From positions 434,001 to 498,000 of the forward strand of contig CP150573.1 of the NCBI GenBank assembly GCA_049487715.1: a stretch of DNA of 64,000 nucleotides, in the 5' to 3' direction. Each line of letters starts with the position of its first letter. Within the stretch, counting starts at the first letter, position 1. Source of the DNA: Pycnococcus provasolii. Lineage: Eukaryota; Chlorophyta; Pseudoscourfieldiophyceae; Pseudoscourfieldiales. Below are positions 27,901-39,978 of this stretch, piece by piece. The notes beneath the pieces are model-generated. The model saw only the letters and a list, made by a program, of their open reading frames with translations, was not told the DNA's origin and ran no database searches. The position numbers and the translations under genes are program-made.

Positions 27901-30900
27901 GCGACGCCGTCATCTTCTTGGCGGCGAGGAGATTGGTGGCACAGCAAAACCTCACCGCCGCGCACACGTCGTGCGTTCATCCCTCTTTATGGCGGATCCG
28001 CATTGTCGCATGAGCGACTATAAGCATGCTGTGAGCATCAAAATGTCACCACGCACCACAACGTGTGGCGTGGATACTCCCGTCCTCGGAGGTTCGCCAC
28101 CATCTGCACATGTGGAAAATAAGGCGTATGCCTCGCTGCGTGTCCCTTGCTCCTTGATCGCCAGATTGCCGGACTATGGGATCCTCGCAACAATGTATAT
28201 GTACGAGGTGACACTTAATCTCGCCGCGAGCGGCGCCCTCGATGGTAAAAAAGCGGGTCCGGTGGTTTCTCTACTGCCACACGACTTTCCAATTGAACAA
28301 GATGATCTGATCATGCTGAATTTGCCGTACAAAGTTAAGGTAGGGACGGCCGATATTCCACATGTCTATTCGATGCCCACAGAAGGCTCAGTGCAGTGGA
28401 GCCCCTTGCCGATATTATCGACGGAATGCGATGGCACCACGTGCTTGGCAACTGTCGAGGCAAACAGCTTTGCTGTTTTCGTCGTGACTCTCGAACCGCC
28501 GCCACCTCCTTCTCCTCCACCACCTTCACCTCCACCTTCACCTCCACCTACACCGCCACCACCTTCACCGCCACGCCCCTCGCATCCACCACCGAATCCA
28601 CCCCCCAGCCCGCCTCCAAGCCCGCCACCTCCAAGTCCACCGCCAGGTGCAGTGACAACTAAGCCAAATCCACCAAGCTCGCCGCCTCCATCAATCCAGA
28701 CGATGCAGCCTGCAGCACCAGTCTTGCCACCTCCAAGCCCGCCGCCGCCAAGTCCTCCACCGCCAAAACCTGCAACACCTCCATCGCTTCCTCCCGATCT
28801 CAATTTCAGCCCTCCTCCATTCCCTTATCGTCCACCTACGCCCAAGGCTCCGCCTGTTCCACCACCCAGTCCACCACCACCTCCGCGAGCACCAAGGGCT
28901 CAATCGCCACCCCCAATTGCCTCTCCACCGCCACCCAGTCCACCGCCTCCGATTGAAACGTCACCACCGCGACCGCCACCTCCAAAACCTAACCTCGTGC
29001 TGGAAATTTCTAGTAGAGTGCTACCGACGCCGCCACCTGCAGCCTCGCCGCCTCCGCCGCCTATCGACACATCAATCCCTTCGCTGACGCTTGTGGGTCC
29101 TGCGGACATCGAAATTTACCAATACGACGAGTACATTGACGCTGGCGCAACATGTGCAGATGACGTCGATGGCGCTATCGGCGTACAGAGACCAGCTGAA
29201 TTGGACAATTTTGATACGTCGCGTCCCACTTTACCAAATTCACCAGTCGTGCTGACGTACTTGTGCACAGATAGCGCTGGTAATCAAGCGCAGCGGCAAC
29301 GCCGTTTGCATGTATTAAATGCCCAGTGCACTGACGCTTCGAAGCGCACAGGAATGCGCGAACACGTGTGTCCTGGTATGTATGTTGGCAGCGATGCTGA
29401 ACCTCCGGAATGCAGCGTCTTCGGCGTGTGCAGCGTTGACAACGCTCGCGTCGATCCGGGCGCGAGGGACGCGCCTAATCCAGCCGCGTCGACATCCGTC
29501 GATACTGTTGCCCCAACAATTCGCCTCATCAGCAGAAAGCGTGATACGAAGATGGAGCAGACAGCAGATGGCGTGCTAGTTCTTCGCGAAGAAATCACAC
29601 AAGGAGAGCCTTATATAGATCCCGGATATGTATGCGTCGATCAGACGGATGGCGACTTGTCGAAGCATGTCGGCGTCTACGGCTTGTCAGGTTTTGACAC
29701 GAGTCGTGCTACCGAAGAGCCGCACATCTTACGCTACACTTGCACGGACCGTGCAGGTGTAAGATCCAGGGAAGTGCAGCGCTGGATTACCGTCGTCCCC
29801 AAATGCGGCACAGGGGTTCAAGCATGCTTTGACGGTTCCTGCCCATTAAGCGACTCTGATACCTGCATCGCATCTGAAGTGTCTGTGGAAACAGAAGATG
29901 AGTCGCATCCAGAGATTTTGAAATCTGACGGTCCACCAGTCATCAATCTCGTCGGAAAGGCAGTAGTCGACGTTGAATATCAAGGATACCGCGAATGCAC
30001 GCCCGACTTGGAAGTCACCGCCGATTGCGATCATGGCGCGACTGCTCACGACGACGTGGATGGTGACCTTACCCCGTATGTGAAGGCTTGTGGTCTGAAT
30101 TTTGAGAAGTATGGCATATCAGGATGTACAATCTATGGCGAGAGATATCCTGGAACGTATAAAATCACCTTCTCAGTGATGGATAGCGCGGGGCACGAAG
30201 CTAGCGTAACTCGATTCGTTAAAGTGCTTGCAAAGTGTGGCTCGGGCGAAGTAAGATGTGAAGATGGCTTAACGTGTGTGCGTGAAGGCGTTCCATGCGA
30301 GCTGGACATCGCACCGGCACTTGAAATGGCAGCAGATCCACCCAAATCTCCTTCACCTCCAAACGTGACATTGCTTGGCGATCGCGTTGTGTCGCTGCCA
30401 CGTTTCACGCCGTACGTGAAATGCTCCCCTGATCAAGTTCCAACGAAGTCGCTTCCGTGCGATCTTGGAGCGAACGCCGTTGATGAGGAGGGTGGGGACT
30501 TGCAAGGCGGCTTGCTCGTGTGTCCGCCCGAAACCTGCCTGCTCCATGGTTGCATGGGTCACGAGCTATGGCGTAAGGGTGTCGAAAATTGCGTGAATGC
30601 ATCGGCACCCATCGGCACCGTTTTTAACGTGCCATTTGTTGCTTTCGACACGACAGGCGCGTACGCCTCCGACGTTCGAAGTGTGATCATTAGCGCGCCG
30701 TGTGCAAAAGGACAGCAGTGGTGTCCCGCCAATTCTCCATCTGGGAGATGTGAAGATGCTACGTGCGAGACGATAGCGATCATGACAGATGATGAGAATC
30801 TGCCATCTGTGCTCATAAAAGACATTGATCCGCTCGGTCCAGTCATTGAGTGGCGTACACCGCCAATTGATGAGATGCCATTTGCATTTGTGTTTGGCCA

Positions 30901-33900
30901 AGCTCCTTGGAAATCATTCGGAGAGAAATCAAATGCGAGTCCGCTTGCAGCCTGCCACGGCGCTCTTAGCAGATCCTACTTTCCCGATTGCGCCGCTACG
31001 GCTATAGATTCTATTGACGGTGATGTCACAGAGACGCTTCGATCGTACAGTCGAGGAGAGAGCGAATGCACCCCAAGCGTATTTTCCGCGGGTCTTTGCC
31101 TCCCTGGCATGCACCATTTCTACCTGACAGCGTTTGATCGCGATGGCAATCAAGGCTATGGTGATGTCGCGCTAACTATTGAAGTGCTTCAAGGTAGGTT
31201 TGCGTTGCCATTATTGTTCCAGCCTGTCCATCACCTTGCCTGTTCTTTGTTGACATGAACTTATACCATCACAACACCCCCACCACCCTCCCCAAATACG
31301 TTTAGGTTGGGAAGAGACTTATGTTATCAGCCGAATAGGACCTTGCGAAATCTTTCTTGATCCACGCATTGAAGACAGCGTGAATGTACGCGCAGATATT
31401 GCCGCTCGACTGAATGTTCCTCGAGGTCGCGTCCGTGTACACGCATGTGGCAGGATGAAGACCCAAGGCGACACCACAATTGCGGATGATATAGCACGTC
31501 TTGAGGTGGTCGTAGCGCGTTCATTCTACGACACCGTCGATGATACTTTCGCCACGCGGCGTAGGATCAACAAGGAGGTGCAGAATGTATCGACGAGTAG
31601 CTTGACTCTGCTTCGCGTTGGACCGGACAGTGCGGATCCGAGTGGAACATGGTTTGCAGGTGAGCGCAAACGGGCTCTCTCGCTTGCCGCAGAAGATCTC
31701 TTGGTACGCAGCGAGAATGTGACAATGACATCATTAGGCTTAGTCGCAATTCATGCTGCTGACACGATTGCAGTGAAGGATCAGTTGAAAGTTGCCACAT
31801 CGCAATTGGCAGTTGACTTTTCTTCAGAAGGTGTTACGGAAGGCCGTGTTGTGCAGACTGAGATGATTTCGCAAGCGGACGAGCTTGCAAACATCGTGAC
31901 GCAAAAGCAAAATCTCTTTTCATCGGAGAGTAGCGAAGGTGATGCTTTCGTCATGCTTGGCAATAAGACGTTTGAAGTTCAGAAACGTAGCGACGAGTTT
32001 GTTGCTGCGTTGAAGACTGCCTCAGATCTTATCAATCATGTCAACGTGGCGTCGCTAAATAGTCCAGATGATGCACTAGCTCCAACAACAACAACATGTC
32101 GAGGCGCGAATGGTGCACGGCTTTCATTCTACGACGTGATTTCACAGTCTGGTGTTAGAGAAGGAAAGCTCCTTCATCGCCGATTTCTCAAATCAGCGTC
32201 TACATTAGAACCTAGTGCTAGCTCGGAAATGCTGATGGTGCATCACGGAAAGATACACAAATCTCGCAAACTGCTTAGGATTTCTACAAACAAGAAGAAT
32301 TCTGTCGCACAATCATCTGGTAAAGACAGCCGAATTGTAGCAAAAGGAGGACAAGATGGGTTTGATGAGTCGTGGAGTGGGTATGAAAAGGTGGATCCTG
32401 CTTCCTATGATGATGACAAGCGCGTGTTGCAGTACACGAGCTACACTCGACCGCGCACCCTTGGTGCCACGAAACAGCTCAGGATAGTCGGCGGTGTGCT
32501 AGTCACACAAAATCGCGTTTCATTAGATGCGGGATGCCGTGGCCGCCGGGCATCCGCATGGACAAAAGAAAGTGCGATGGGTTCGTCACGCTGGCGGTTC
32601 AGCGATCTATATAGCAGCATCGAGTGCGCCAATAGACTCGTTGTTGGTGGGGCATACGGTTATGACAGCATGTTTGCACGTCTTGATTTACCACGAGGCG
32701 TGCACGATAACGATGTCACTGGTGGACGGTACCCCGGCGGATTGTACAAACCCGTTTTCCGCTCCATTCGTCACGCATTCTACAACGCTTCCGAGATCGC
32801 CGCGCCGGACATTCCCTTTGCCTTCTATGAACGTCACTACGACGGAAAGAAGGGGATTCGCTCCGCCGACGTCGAAAACGCGCTCTTCGATGTGTACCTC
32901 GACGGCACGCTGATGGAAAATCGCGCCAGACTTCTTCTTTCGTACCTTTATCATTCTCGCTTTGTTGACCGACGTACCAAGAGCATCGATATCCGAGTAC
33001 TGCTGCATCATGAACAGATGCAAGTGCTAGTAGATACGCGTGTCCATATGGAAATCAATGAGCAAGGCAATATTCAGTCATCTACCAAGACTTGGAAAAT
33101 ACCTCTGATTGACTACTTCGACACATCCTCGCCCCAAAGCGTGTTGCTTTTTGTCGTCGATGTGCTCATTGCCGTGCTTGCCGTCGTTTTATGTGTAAGT
33201 TTGGTGGGCGATGCGCGCCGATTCGCGCATTTACTGCACGAGGCTATCGTCAGGCGGCTACAGCAGCGCATAGTGCGGCGACATTTCTTGGTGGACATGT
33301 GGGTACTTGCTGTTGAGGCAGTGCAGCTTGCCATTCCCATCTGCCTACTCGCCGCCAGCGTCGTGCACTTTGTGTACTTCTTTGCATATGTGCGCACCTT
33401 TACGTACGAACGAAATTACCGCTGGTACGACGGAGATGGATCGGCGGCGGCACGTATCCTGCTTCCCAAGCGACTTGCCGACCCTCAGCCACCGGTTGAG
33501 GGCTATCCGCGTGGTGCATGGAGACACACTTTGCCCGCAGACTTAACGGAACGCGACGCCTACTTGGCATTGCTTGATAAAGTGGACGTGATGAGTACGC
33601 TCAATGGATGGTACCTCGTTCTGCAGGTGCCAATCATCTTGGGCATCGCGACGAATATCGTTCGTCACTTTTTTAGGTTACCGTACATGTACCCATACAT
33701 GCGCACGATACAAAGGAGCTTACCGGGTATTGCAAATCTGGCTGGTTTTATTATTTTCTCCACGGTACTCAGTTCGTACGCATTCTACTTGCTTTTAGGA
33801 GATCGTGTCGAGAAGTACTCGCGAGCAAACCATAGCATTCAGAATTTGGCGGAGTATCAGGTTGGGGACTCGTCAGGCTTGAGGCTGCGCACGCTGTCTG

Positions 33901-35600
33901 GAAGACAAGAAGGCTCAATAGTCACGCCGACTGAGTTTTCGGCGCTCATCTTCATTCGATTTGCTTACCCGATCTTAACATCGTTCATTCTGATGCAATT
34001 TTCAGTCGCCATTCTTCTGGATTTCTTCACGGCGGAACGTGTTCGACGATCTGCTCTAAAGGATGTGAAGATGCGCCACGAATCACCGGATCATGCACTT
34101 GCACGTCTCTGTATGCGCGCTTCGGGGCACCTAGATTATGGACGCGATACGATTAGCGGGCTGTTATATTGCATCGGCTGGAAGAATGTGGCCGCTGCCG
34201 TATTTACAGGCAACTCCAAGTGGCTAAATCCCAATCGCGGAATACGTGGATTTACCACCAATGATGTTGTCTTTTCTTCTCAACAAAAAACGGGGCGTTA
34301 CGACGAGCCGTCTACGGACTCCGGCTCCGAAGAGGATGGAATGGATGATGTGGATTCTCATCCATATGATTACAACACGAATCCGCTTTCCCGATGGCAA
34401 CGAACAATTCAAATGATTATGGTCATAAACAGGGCACAGGCTTTGTTGGAAGATATTGTGAAACGAGTCGATGATCGTGTTGAGGAAGAACGTAAGAGCA
34501 AGAAAACAGTGAGCGATGTTTCATGGGCAGACAATCTTAATCCAGCTAATCGAGTATATAATGCTCTTGAACCTCAACCATCTTTAATTGCGGGAGATGT
34601 GCGGCAGCGTGGCCTTAGGAGTGATACATCACGATTTCTGCGAATGAATCAGGCGGATCGCCAGGAAATTGCTGTTCCTGTGTTAGGACAGATAGGACCG
34701 ACTGCGCTGGGCGAGTTGTTGTATGAGGTTCATCAATTAATGCTGGGATTTCGAGCATCAGACACTAAGGATGCACAAGATGGCAATGTTCAAATCATGC
34801 TTGGGAACAGTCCCTCTTCACCTTTCGTCAATATCGAATTCGATCAGACACCTAGACCTCGACGAGTCAAGCGGAGGCGAGAAATTGAGGGTATTATATA
34901 TCAATTTGCGACGAGGAGTGATCAGGAGCGTCTCCTCAGCAGAACGGATCATCTCCAAGATGCAAAGTATCGCATGGTTCTGCGGAATATCTGCACACGT
35001 ATAGCTAATCGCATGGTGCACGACGTCGGCGCACGTGCGGGGTCGGAATTCGACCATTTTACGGGGGTTGCACTGTCGCAGTCGGTGCTCCGTCGCGCGC
35101 GCGACACTGCCAAGTGCATGTGCGCGGTGACAGCTGACATGCTGGCGCTGAATGAACCCATCTTGCAGGTTACTACTACTAGTTCGGACATATTATCTAC
35201 GCCCGACATGCAAGCATCAAGACGACGCACGAGCTTCGCAAATATGCTATTCTCGTTTTCAGGTACGGGTCTGAATTCTCGACGCCGCCGCCGCGACGTC
35301 GTTGATGGCGTATGGACGTTAGGAGTTGGCGTGGTTGGAATCGTCTCAGAGATACCGTGGAAAATGGCTGGAATGATGTTTAACATGTGCCGCGGAAAGT
35401 TACCATTTTCCCGTCATAACGCCGACAATTTTGATTCTAACATCATGCAAGGAGGCAGCGCGAGTTTGTGGGATGAGACTGACGGCATCTCAGCTATAAT
35501 CAGACAGCCCTCTTCGTCGCGCGGAGCGTTTTCATTTTTGGGTGGAAAGAGAAAGCAGAAGCGAGAACAAGTCCGTGACATCCTCACCGGTGGGTACTAA
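24983..35600 (+). CDS. Giant polycystin (PKD2-like) cation channel with Pro-rich, beta-propeller and DUF5011-like ectodomains; two exons
   Basis: Exons 24983-31193 and 31306-35600 join in frame (EVLQ-G-WEETY) to give 3,501 residues. A signal anchor is at 57-73. Next come a Cys module (CGDGVCEQPYE, about 126), a Ser/Pro wall-protein tract (about 363-555), a seven-fold-like repeat with VFEWDGTTWNQMG and LSGDGxRVAxGA (about 556-963), a GAIN/ZU5-like segment ending CDGTTCLATVEANSFAVFVV, and a second Pro tract (about 1172-1362). Five DUF5011/HYR-like modules (AGATCADDVDGA, TYLCTDSAGN) fill about 1368-2070. The C-terminal part has a long extracellular loop, then membrane helices from about 2680 with FSALIFIRFAYPILTSFILMQ as the last pore helix, matching the PKD channel family. 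Such channels conduct calcium or mixed cations at ciliary or surface membranes. The role here is inferred. Confidence 0.88.
26068..26645 (+). repeat. First poly-Pro/Ser coding repeat (CCACCGCC-type)
   Basis: Low-complexity DNA encoding SPPPPPP-type runs. Its complement encodes an artefactual poly-Gly frame. Likely unstable in length. Confidence 0.9.
28496..29066 (+). repeat. Second poly-Pro/Ser coding repeat
   Basis: Second SPPPPSPPP tract of the polycystin ectodomain, more varied than the first, with interspersed Lys, Thr and Ala. Confidence 0.88.
31194..31305 (+). other. Spliceosomal intron of the polycystin gene, 112 bp, phase 1
   Basis: Donor CAAG/GTAGGT and acceptor ACGTTTAG/GTTGG. Removal joins two open frames that otherwise end or start without homology. 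The intron has an in-frame stop (TGA at 31255-31257) and lies exactly between the last DUF5011-like module and the channel part. It is the only intron I could place with confidence in the window. Confidence 0.88.
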
Positions 35601-35661
35601 ACTACCGGATTAATGTTCCATGAATCTTATGTTATTACTGTATGCAAGTTATTTCATATAT

Positions 35662-36459
35662 TCACAGTCCCTCGATGGCCATAAAGGTTCCATCGTCCGC
35701 GCGCACAACCTTGGTGATGTTCTTGACGACACCTCCGGTGCTAGGTATGCCGCCGTAGATGTGCGGGAATCGCATTCCGCCGCTCTGCTCCTTCGTCAAC
35801 GCCGCCGTGGTCCCCACGGGACTCGGGTCCTCGAACTTCAGCGTGATGTTCGCCTCCGCCAAACTTGATCGTGTCATGTGCAAACAGAGCCACTCGCCCT
35901 CTGTGTCCTTGTAGAAGTGGTTCGCGACGCCAATGAGGTACTGCGGGTCGGCGGTGGCGTGCGTGAACTTTTCCGACTTGTACGTCGGAGGGTAGTACGT
36001 CGCGCCTGATTCCACGCACGCGTCCCAGATCTTCTTTTGCACGAGGTGGTAAATATTCGTGTGCGTGTCGTGCGCGGGCCTCTGTCCTTCCGTTTCTTCG
36101 CGGAAGATGTTGGTTGGTGAGAATGCCGGTAAGCAGACGGCAACATACTCGGCATCTTCTGTAAATTTCCACTGGACACGTTCCCCTTTCGCGAGGAAGA
36201 TGGCCTGGTTGGCGGAGGCGACAAGAGGTGGACCGTGCGAGTGAAGGATGGTAACCGATCCCTTCAAAATGAGGACATATTCGTCAAAGGACGGCGCTTG
36301 ATAATCTTCCGCGAATCCTCCTGAGGCGTGAACGTGCGCCATGGAGATATCCGAGGTTTCCGGTGTGGGGTTGCATGACGCGTTGCCGAAGTACTCCTTG
36401 ATGGAGACCTTTTGGGGTATGGCGACGACTTCGACGGGTGACGGCACGAGGCGGGGCAT
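35662..36459 (-). CDS. Cupin and DUF952 fusion protein
   Basis: 265 residues from ATG 36459 (the frame is open to 36567 without an ATG). The N-terminal half is a cupin: AHVHASGGF supplies the metal-binding HxH, FDEYVLILKGSVTI the Glu and the turn, and AIFLAKGERVQWKF the second strand set, most like EutQ/ethanolamine-utilisation-type small cupins. The C-terminal half, IYHLVQKKIWDACVESGATYYPPT to THATADPQYL and FPHIYGGIP, matches DUF952, a small ADP-ribosyltransferase-like fold of unknown activity found alone in bacteria. No targeting peptide is clear. It ends 61 bp from the convergent polycystin gene. Substrate unknown. Confidence 0.78.
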   Translation of the reverse strand: MPRLVPSPVEVVAIPQKVSIKEYFGNASCNPTPETSDISMAHVHASGGFAEDYQAPSFDEYVLILKGSVTILHSHGPPLVASANQAIFLAKGERVQWKFTEDAEYVAVCLPAFSPTNIFREETEGQRPAHDTHTNIYHLVQKKIWDACVESGATYYPPTYKSEKFTHATADPQYLIGVANHFYKDTEGEWLCLHMTRSSLAEANITLKFEDPSPVGTTAALTKEQSGGMRFPHIYGGIPSTGGVVKNITKVVRADDGTFMAIEGL

Positions 36460-37069
36460 GATTCTGGATCGGATGTGGAACAAGTGAAATTGGGATCTCC
36501 CGGGAAGCAAACTCGTGGCTGGGAAAGGAGCTCCGAGGGAGGCTCGGAGGAGATTCAGGGGGCTCAAGCCAGGTTGAAAAGGTTTGGGGAAAATGCTCGG
36601 GCTTTTAGGTCTGCCCGCGTTGAAAACCCTATGGTAAATGCTAAGTTTTAGGTCCGTCCCAGTTGAAAACCCTTGGGTGAAAATGCCTGGCTTTTAGGTC
36701 CGCCCGCGTTGAAAACCCTATGGTAAATGGTTGGGCTTTTAGGTCCGTCCCAGTTGAAAACTGAAAAGGTTTGCAAGGATGATGGCCGGCCCTTGCATCG
36801 TGGCCCCTTGCATCGTGGCCCCTTGCGGTTACGTGTCGTCGTCCGGACGATGGGCGCCTTTTATTACCTTAATCGCAGGGTCCCACAAGGTGTCGAGGTT
36901 GGTTGGTTTGGGACTTTGGTGGCCTTATTAGGCCGCAGCCCTCAGCTCAGCTCAGCGTCTGTGTTCTCAGAAAGACTTCGGCCGGCCTCCATCCCACTTC
37001 CCACCCCTACCTTTATTCATCAGAAATCAGAATTCAGAAGTCGACAAACATAATATCGTATCATAGCAT
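36460..37069. other. Divergent spacer with imperfect tandem repeat
   Basis: About 610 bp. 36597-36760 holds four imperfect units of roughly 45 bp alternating between CCCGCGTTGAAAACCCTATG and CCCAGTTGAAAAC forms, each preceded by TTTTAGGTCC. 36795-36825 carries two copies of CCCCTTGCATCGTGG. No gene is supported. Confidence 0.65.
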
Positions 37070-39853
37070 ATGCCAACGTCGTCGACGTCGCCGCTCGCTC
37101 AGCGTTATAATCGTATGAAGACGTCGAAGACGTTCTTAATGATTGGCAACTACCCCGACCTGAAAGACGCGTTAGTGAGAAGAGGGTGGGTCGAAGTGCA
37201 CGCCTCCGACGACTCCGCATCCGCCGCCGAGCTCAGGTTCGACCTCAAGTGGACCACCAAGGCGCGCGACATCGACCACAAAACACTCGCGCCGCACCAA
37301 ATCGTCAACCACTTCCAGAACTCGTACAAAGCGCTCACGACAAAAGTCGGACTCGGCAACTCAATACGAGGCGCGATGAACTGGGTCGACAACTTCAGCG
37401 AAGACGCAGTCTTCCCCAGGAGCTATGACCTGTCGGAAAGACACGAGTACGCCGCGTTCGTCGCGGACTTCATATGGGGTGCGGCTGAAGGTGTGCTCAA
37501 AAGAACAATTGAAGACGGGGGACTCACGCAAGATGGCGTGCCAACGCTGAACGTTGTCAAGACTGCACTCCTTGTCGTCGAACAAAAGGTGAGGTACACG
37601 AGACACTTACGCGACGACGAACACCTCGAAGACGTCAACCAGAAGAGCGGCGCCGAAGATGACGACGACGACGACGACGCGAACTGCCGTATGCTGCCTG
37701 CAGGACTAAGGGAGGCAGAACTTTCTGCACTGTACAACTGCGCGCATTTCACCAGGCGGCCACAACGCGCAGCTAAGGGCGCCGCCGCCTCACGCAAGCG
37801 CGGCGGCTCCACCCCACGTCAAAGCCACATCACCTACAGCACGGAGTCGTCGTCGTCCGCCGAAGTGACGTGCTGCACGCCATTAGACGCGCAGCTTATG
37901 CAGCGCGTTGAGCGCGGTCTCAGCCTCGTTTCTGATCCAAAGTATTGGCCGCAGGCTTCGACGGACGGCAAGCTGAACGTGTGGATCATAAAGCCAGCTG
38001 GCAAGTCACGAGGGCGCGGCATCAGACTCTTCAACAATCTCGACGCACTTCGAAGTCACCTCGCGCATGGGTCGTACCGTCACGACGACGACAAGGAAAA
38101 CGACGACGACGACGGCGGCGACGACGACAAGACGCAGAGAGAAAAGGCGGCGAGCGCGCGTGGCTATGGTGCGCCAAATCCCGAGGGCGGTGTCGAGCAG
38201 TGGGTCGCGCAGCGGTACATCGAGAGGCCGCTCACGGTGCACGGTCGGAAGTTTGACATCAGGCAGTGGGTCCTCGTCACGGAGTGGGAACCGCTTACCA
38301 TCTGGATGCACCAGGAATGCTACATCCGCCTATGTGCGGAGAACTACGACGCGCGCGACATCGAAAATAGATTCAGGCACCTGTCGAACAACTCAATCGC
38401 GAAATACAGCAAGGAGCACAAGAAGAATTACATTGGCAGCCATAACATGCTCACACGCAAGGAATTTTCCGACTACCTCGCGGAGAACGTCGAGGGCGCC
38501 GACGAAGAGACGTTTGACATCAAGATGTACCCGAAGATCATGCGCACGATCATCGCGACGATACGGTGTGCCCAGGGGACTGTTGAGCCGCGTGCAAACT
38601 CGTTTGAGTTGTACGGATACGACTTCACGGTGGATGATAATCTCAACACCTGGCTCCTAGAGGTGAACTCGAGCCCGAGCCTGGAACACAGCACGGAGGT
38701 CACGTCGTCTGCGGTGAAAAACATGTGCGAGGACCTGTGCAAGGTGATTGTGGACTTGCCACAGACGATTGGCAAGCGACATTCGCGACGTGGAAAGCAC
38801 GCACTTTTTACCGAGAGCGACGGGGTGGCCGCAACACAAAAGGAAGGAAGCGGCGTGGGCGGCGGCGGCGACACGTTCACTCCCCTTCAAACGGCCGTAG
38901 ACACAGGCGCGTGGCAATGCGTTTTTCGAGCAGATATGTCGAGTACTCGCATGGCTGGATGGATTAGTACTGAGCTCATGGTGACTGGCGATGCCATCGA
39001 TTATAAGACGCCAGAGATTGTTATTCAGCAACAGGCACAGATGCGCGAGTACAGGGAAGCTGAACGGCAGCGACATCACCAGAAACTTCGCGAAATTGCG
39101 GAGAAAGTTCGCGAAGAACGATTGGCAAAAGTAGAGGCGGAGCGTTCGGAACAAAGCAAATTACATCGCCGCCGTCGAAGAATTATGCTCGAACTAGCGG
39201 CAAAGTCGGTGGCGCGCCTGGAGGTGAAGGAAACGCCCACCGAACCGGTTGTGGAGGAGGATGCCGCACCTGCACTATCATCGAGCCCTACAGAACTCTT
39301 CCCGCCTCAAAGGCGCCGCCTGCGTCCCATCAGCGCAAGGAAACATTCGAAAGAAACAATGGAACGGATACGAGCGCATGCAGAAAGGCAGCGCATGAGT
39401 CGTATGCTTCCCCCGTGGATTCGGCGTATGCAGGCGCTCGAGGAAACCAAGATTACGAACAAAGTGGACGGGGATGCGAAGAGCGATGACGACGACTACG
39501 CCAATGAGACTCGGCAGAATTCCACTTCGACCGCGAGTCTGGAGCGCAAAATCGGACTTTCTAGATTCAACTTTGGGGCGAGCCATGTCGCGTATTCACT
39601 CCCAAGCATACGTTTAACTACGGATGAGATGCCGCTTGGCCTCGATTTGGGGTCGTCGACGATCCCGTCGTTTCGCGCGCCCCCAGGCTCATACGCCGCC
39701 AGCGTGGCTGAATCGATGATAAATCGTCTGACGCCAACGCCGCCGTTCGAAGAGAGCGGCACCGAGTTCAACTTGACGACGGCTTTCACCACGCGCTTTG
39801 TGCCGCTGAACAGCCGACCTAAGGCTTTACTGCGCCTCAGACCAAGGCCCTAG
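37070..39853 (+). CDS. Tubulin tyrosine ligase-like enzyme, TTLL3/8 (glycylase) type
   Basis: 927 residues from ATG 37070. TTLL enzymes are ATP-grasp ligases that add amino acids to tubulin; the TTLL3/8 group starts glycine chains on axonemal tubulin. The N-terminal TTLL part includes LKWTTKARDIDHKTL and QIVNHFQNSYKALTTKVGL. Catalytic landmarks: VWIIKPAGKSRGRGI (about 304), WVAQRYIERPLTVHGRKFDI and RQWVLVTEWEPLTIW (about 385-410), HLSNNSIAKYS, ELYGYDFTVDD and WLLEVNSSPSLEHS (about 528). The RQWVLVTEWEPLTIW box is closer to TTLL3/8 than to glutamylases. A poly-Asp linker (about 200) and an acidic insertion (about 345) interrupt the core. The tail from about 640 is a basic coiled coil, possibly microtubule-binding. 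Substrate group is inferred. Confidence 0.87.
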   Translation: MPTSSTSPLAQRYNRMKTSKTFLMIGNYPDLKDALVRRGWVEVHASDDSASAAELRFDLKWTTKARDIDHKTLAPHQIVNHFQNSYKALTTKVGLGNSIRGAMNWVDNFSEDAVFPRSYDLSERHEYAAFVADFIWGAAEGVLKRTIEDGGLTQDGVPTLNVVKTALLVVEQKVRYTRHLRDDEHLEDVNQKSGAEDDDDDDDANCRMLPAGLREAELSALYNCAHFTRRPQRAAKGAAASRKRGGSTPRQSHITYSTESSSSAEVTCCTPLDAQLMQRVERGLSLVSDPKYWPQASTDGKLNVWIIKPAGKSRGRGIRLFNNLDALRSHLAHGSYRHDDDKENDDDDGGDDDKTQREKAASARGYGAPNPEGGVEQWVAQRYIERPLTVHGRKFDIRQWVLVTEWEPLTIWMHQECYIRLCAENYDARDIENRFRHLSNNSIAKYSKEHKKNYIGSHNMLTRKEFSDYLAENVEGADEETFDIKMYPKIMRTIIATIRCAQGTVEPRANSFELYGYDFTVDDNLNTWLLEVNSSPSLEHSTEVTSSAVKNMCEDLCKVIVDLPQTIGKRHSRRGKHALFTESDGVAATQKEGSGVGGGGDTFTPLQTAVDTGAWQCVFRADMSSTRMAGWISTELMVTGDAIDYKTPEIVIQQQAQMREYREAERQRHHQKLREIAEKVREERLAKVEAERSEQSKLHRRRRRIMLELAAKSVARLEVKETPTEPVVEEDAAPALSSSPTELFPPQRRRLRPISARKHSKETMERIRAHAERQRMSRMLPPWIRRMQALEETKITNKVDGDAKSDDDDYANETRQNSTSTASLERKIGLSRFNFGASHVAYSLPSIRLTTDEMPLGLDLGSSTIPSFRAPPGSYAASVAESMINRLTPTPPFEESGTEFNLTTAFTTRFVPLNSRPKALLRLRPRP

Positions 39854-39978
39854 AAAAGGACGACGATATTATATTATTGTAGCTTTAACAATTGTAGGAC
39901 TATTGAAATCAATGATTAAAAAAACGCCATCAATAACATAATAAAATCTATCGCGACACCATAAAAAATGCTACTTCT

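Noticed and set aside
38067-38660. Arg/Thr-rich frame inside the TTLL gene
   Set aside because: Overlaps the ATP-grasp core in another frame; composition is that of a shifted GC-rich gene.
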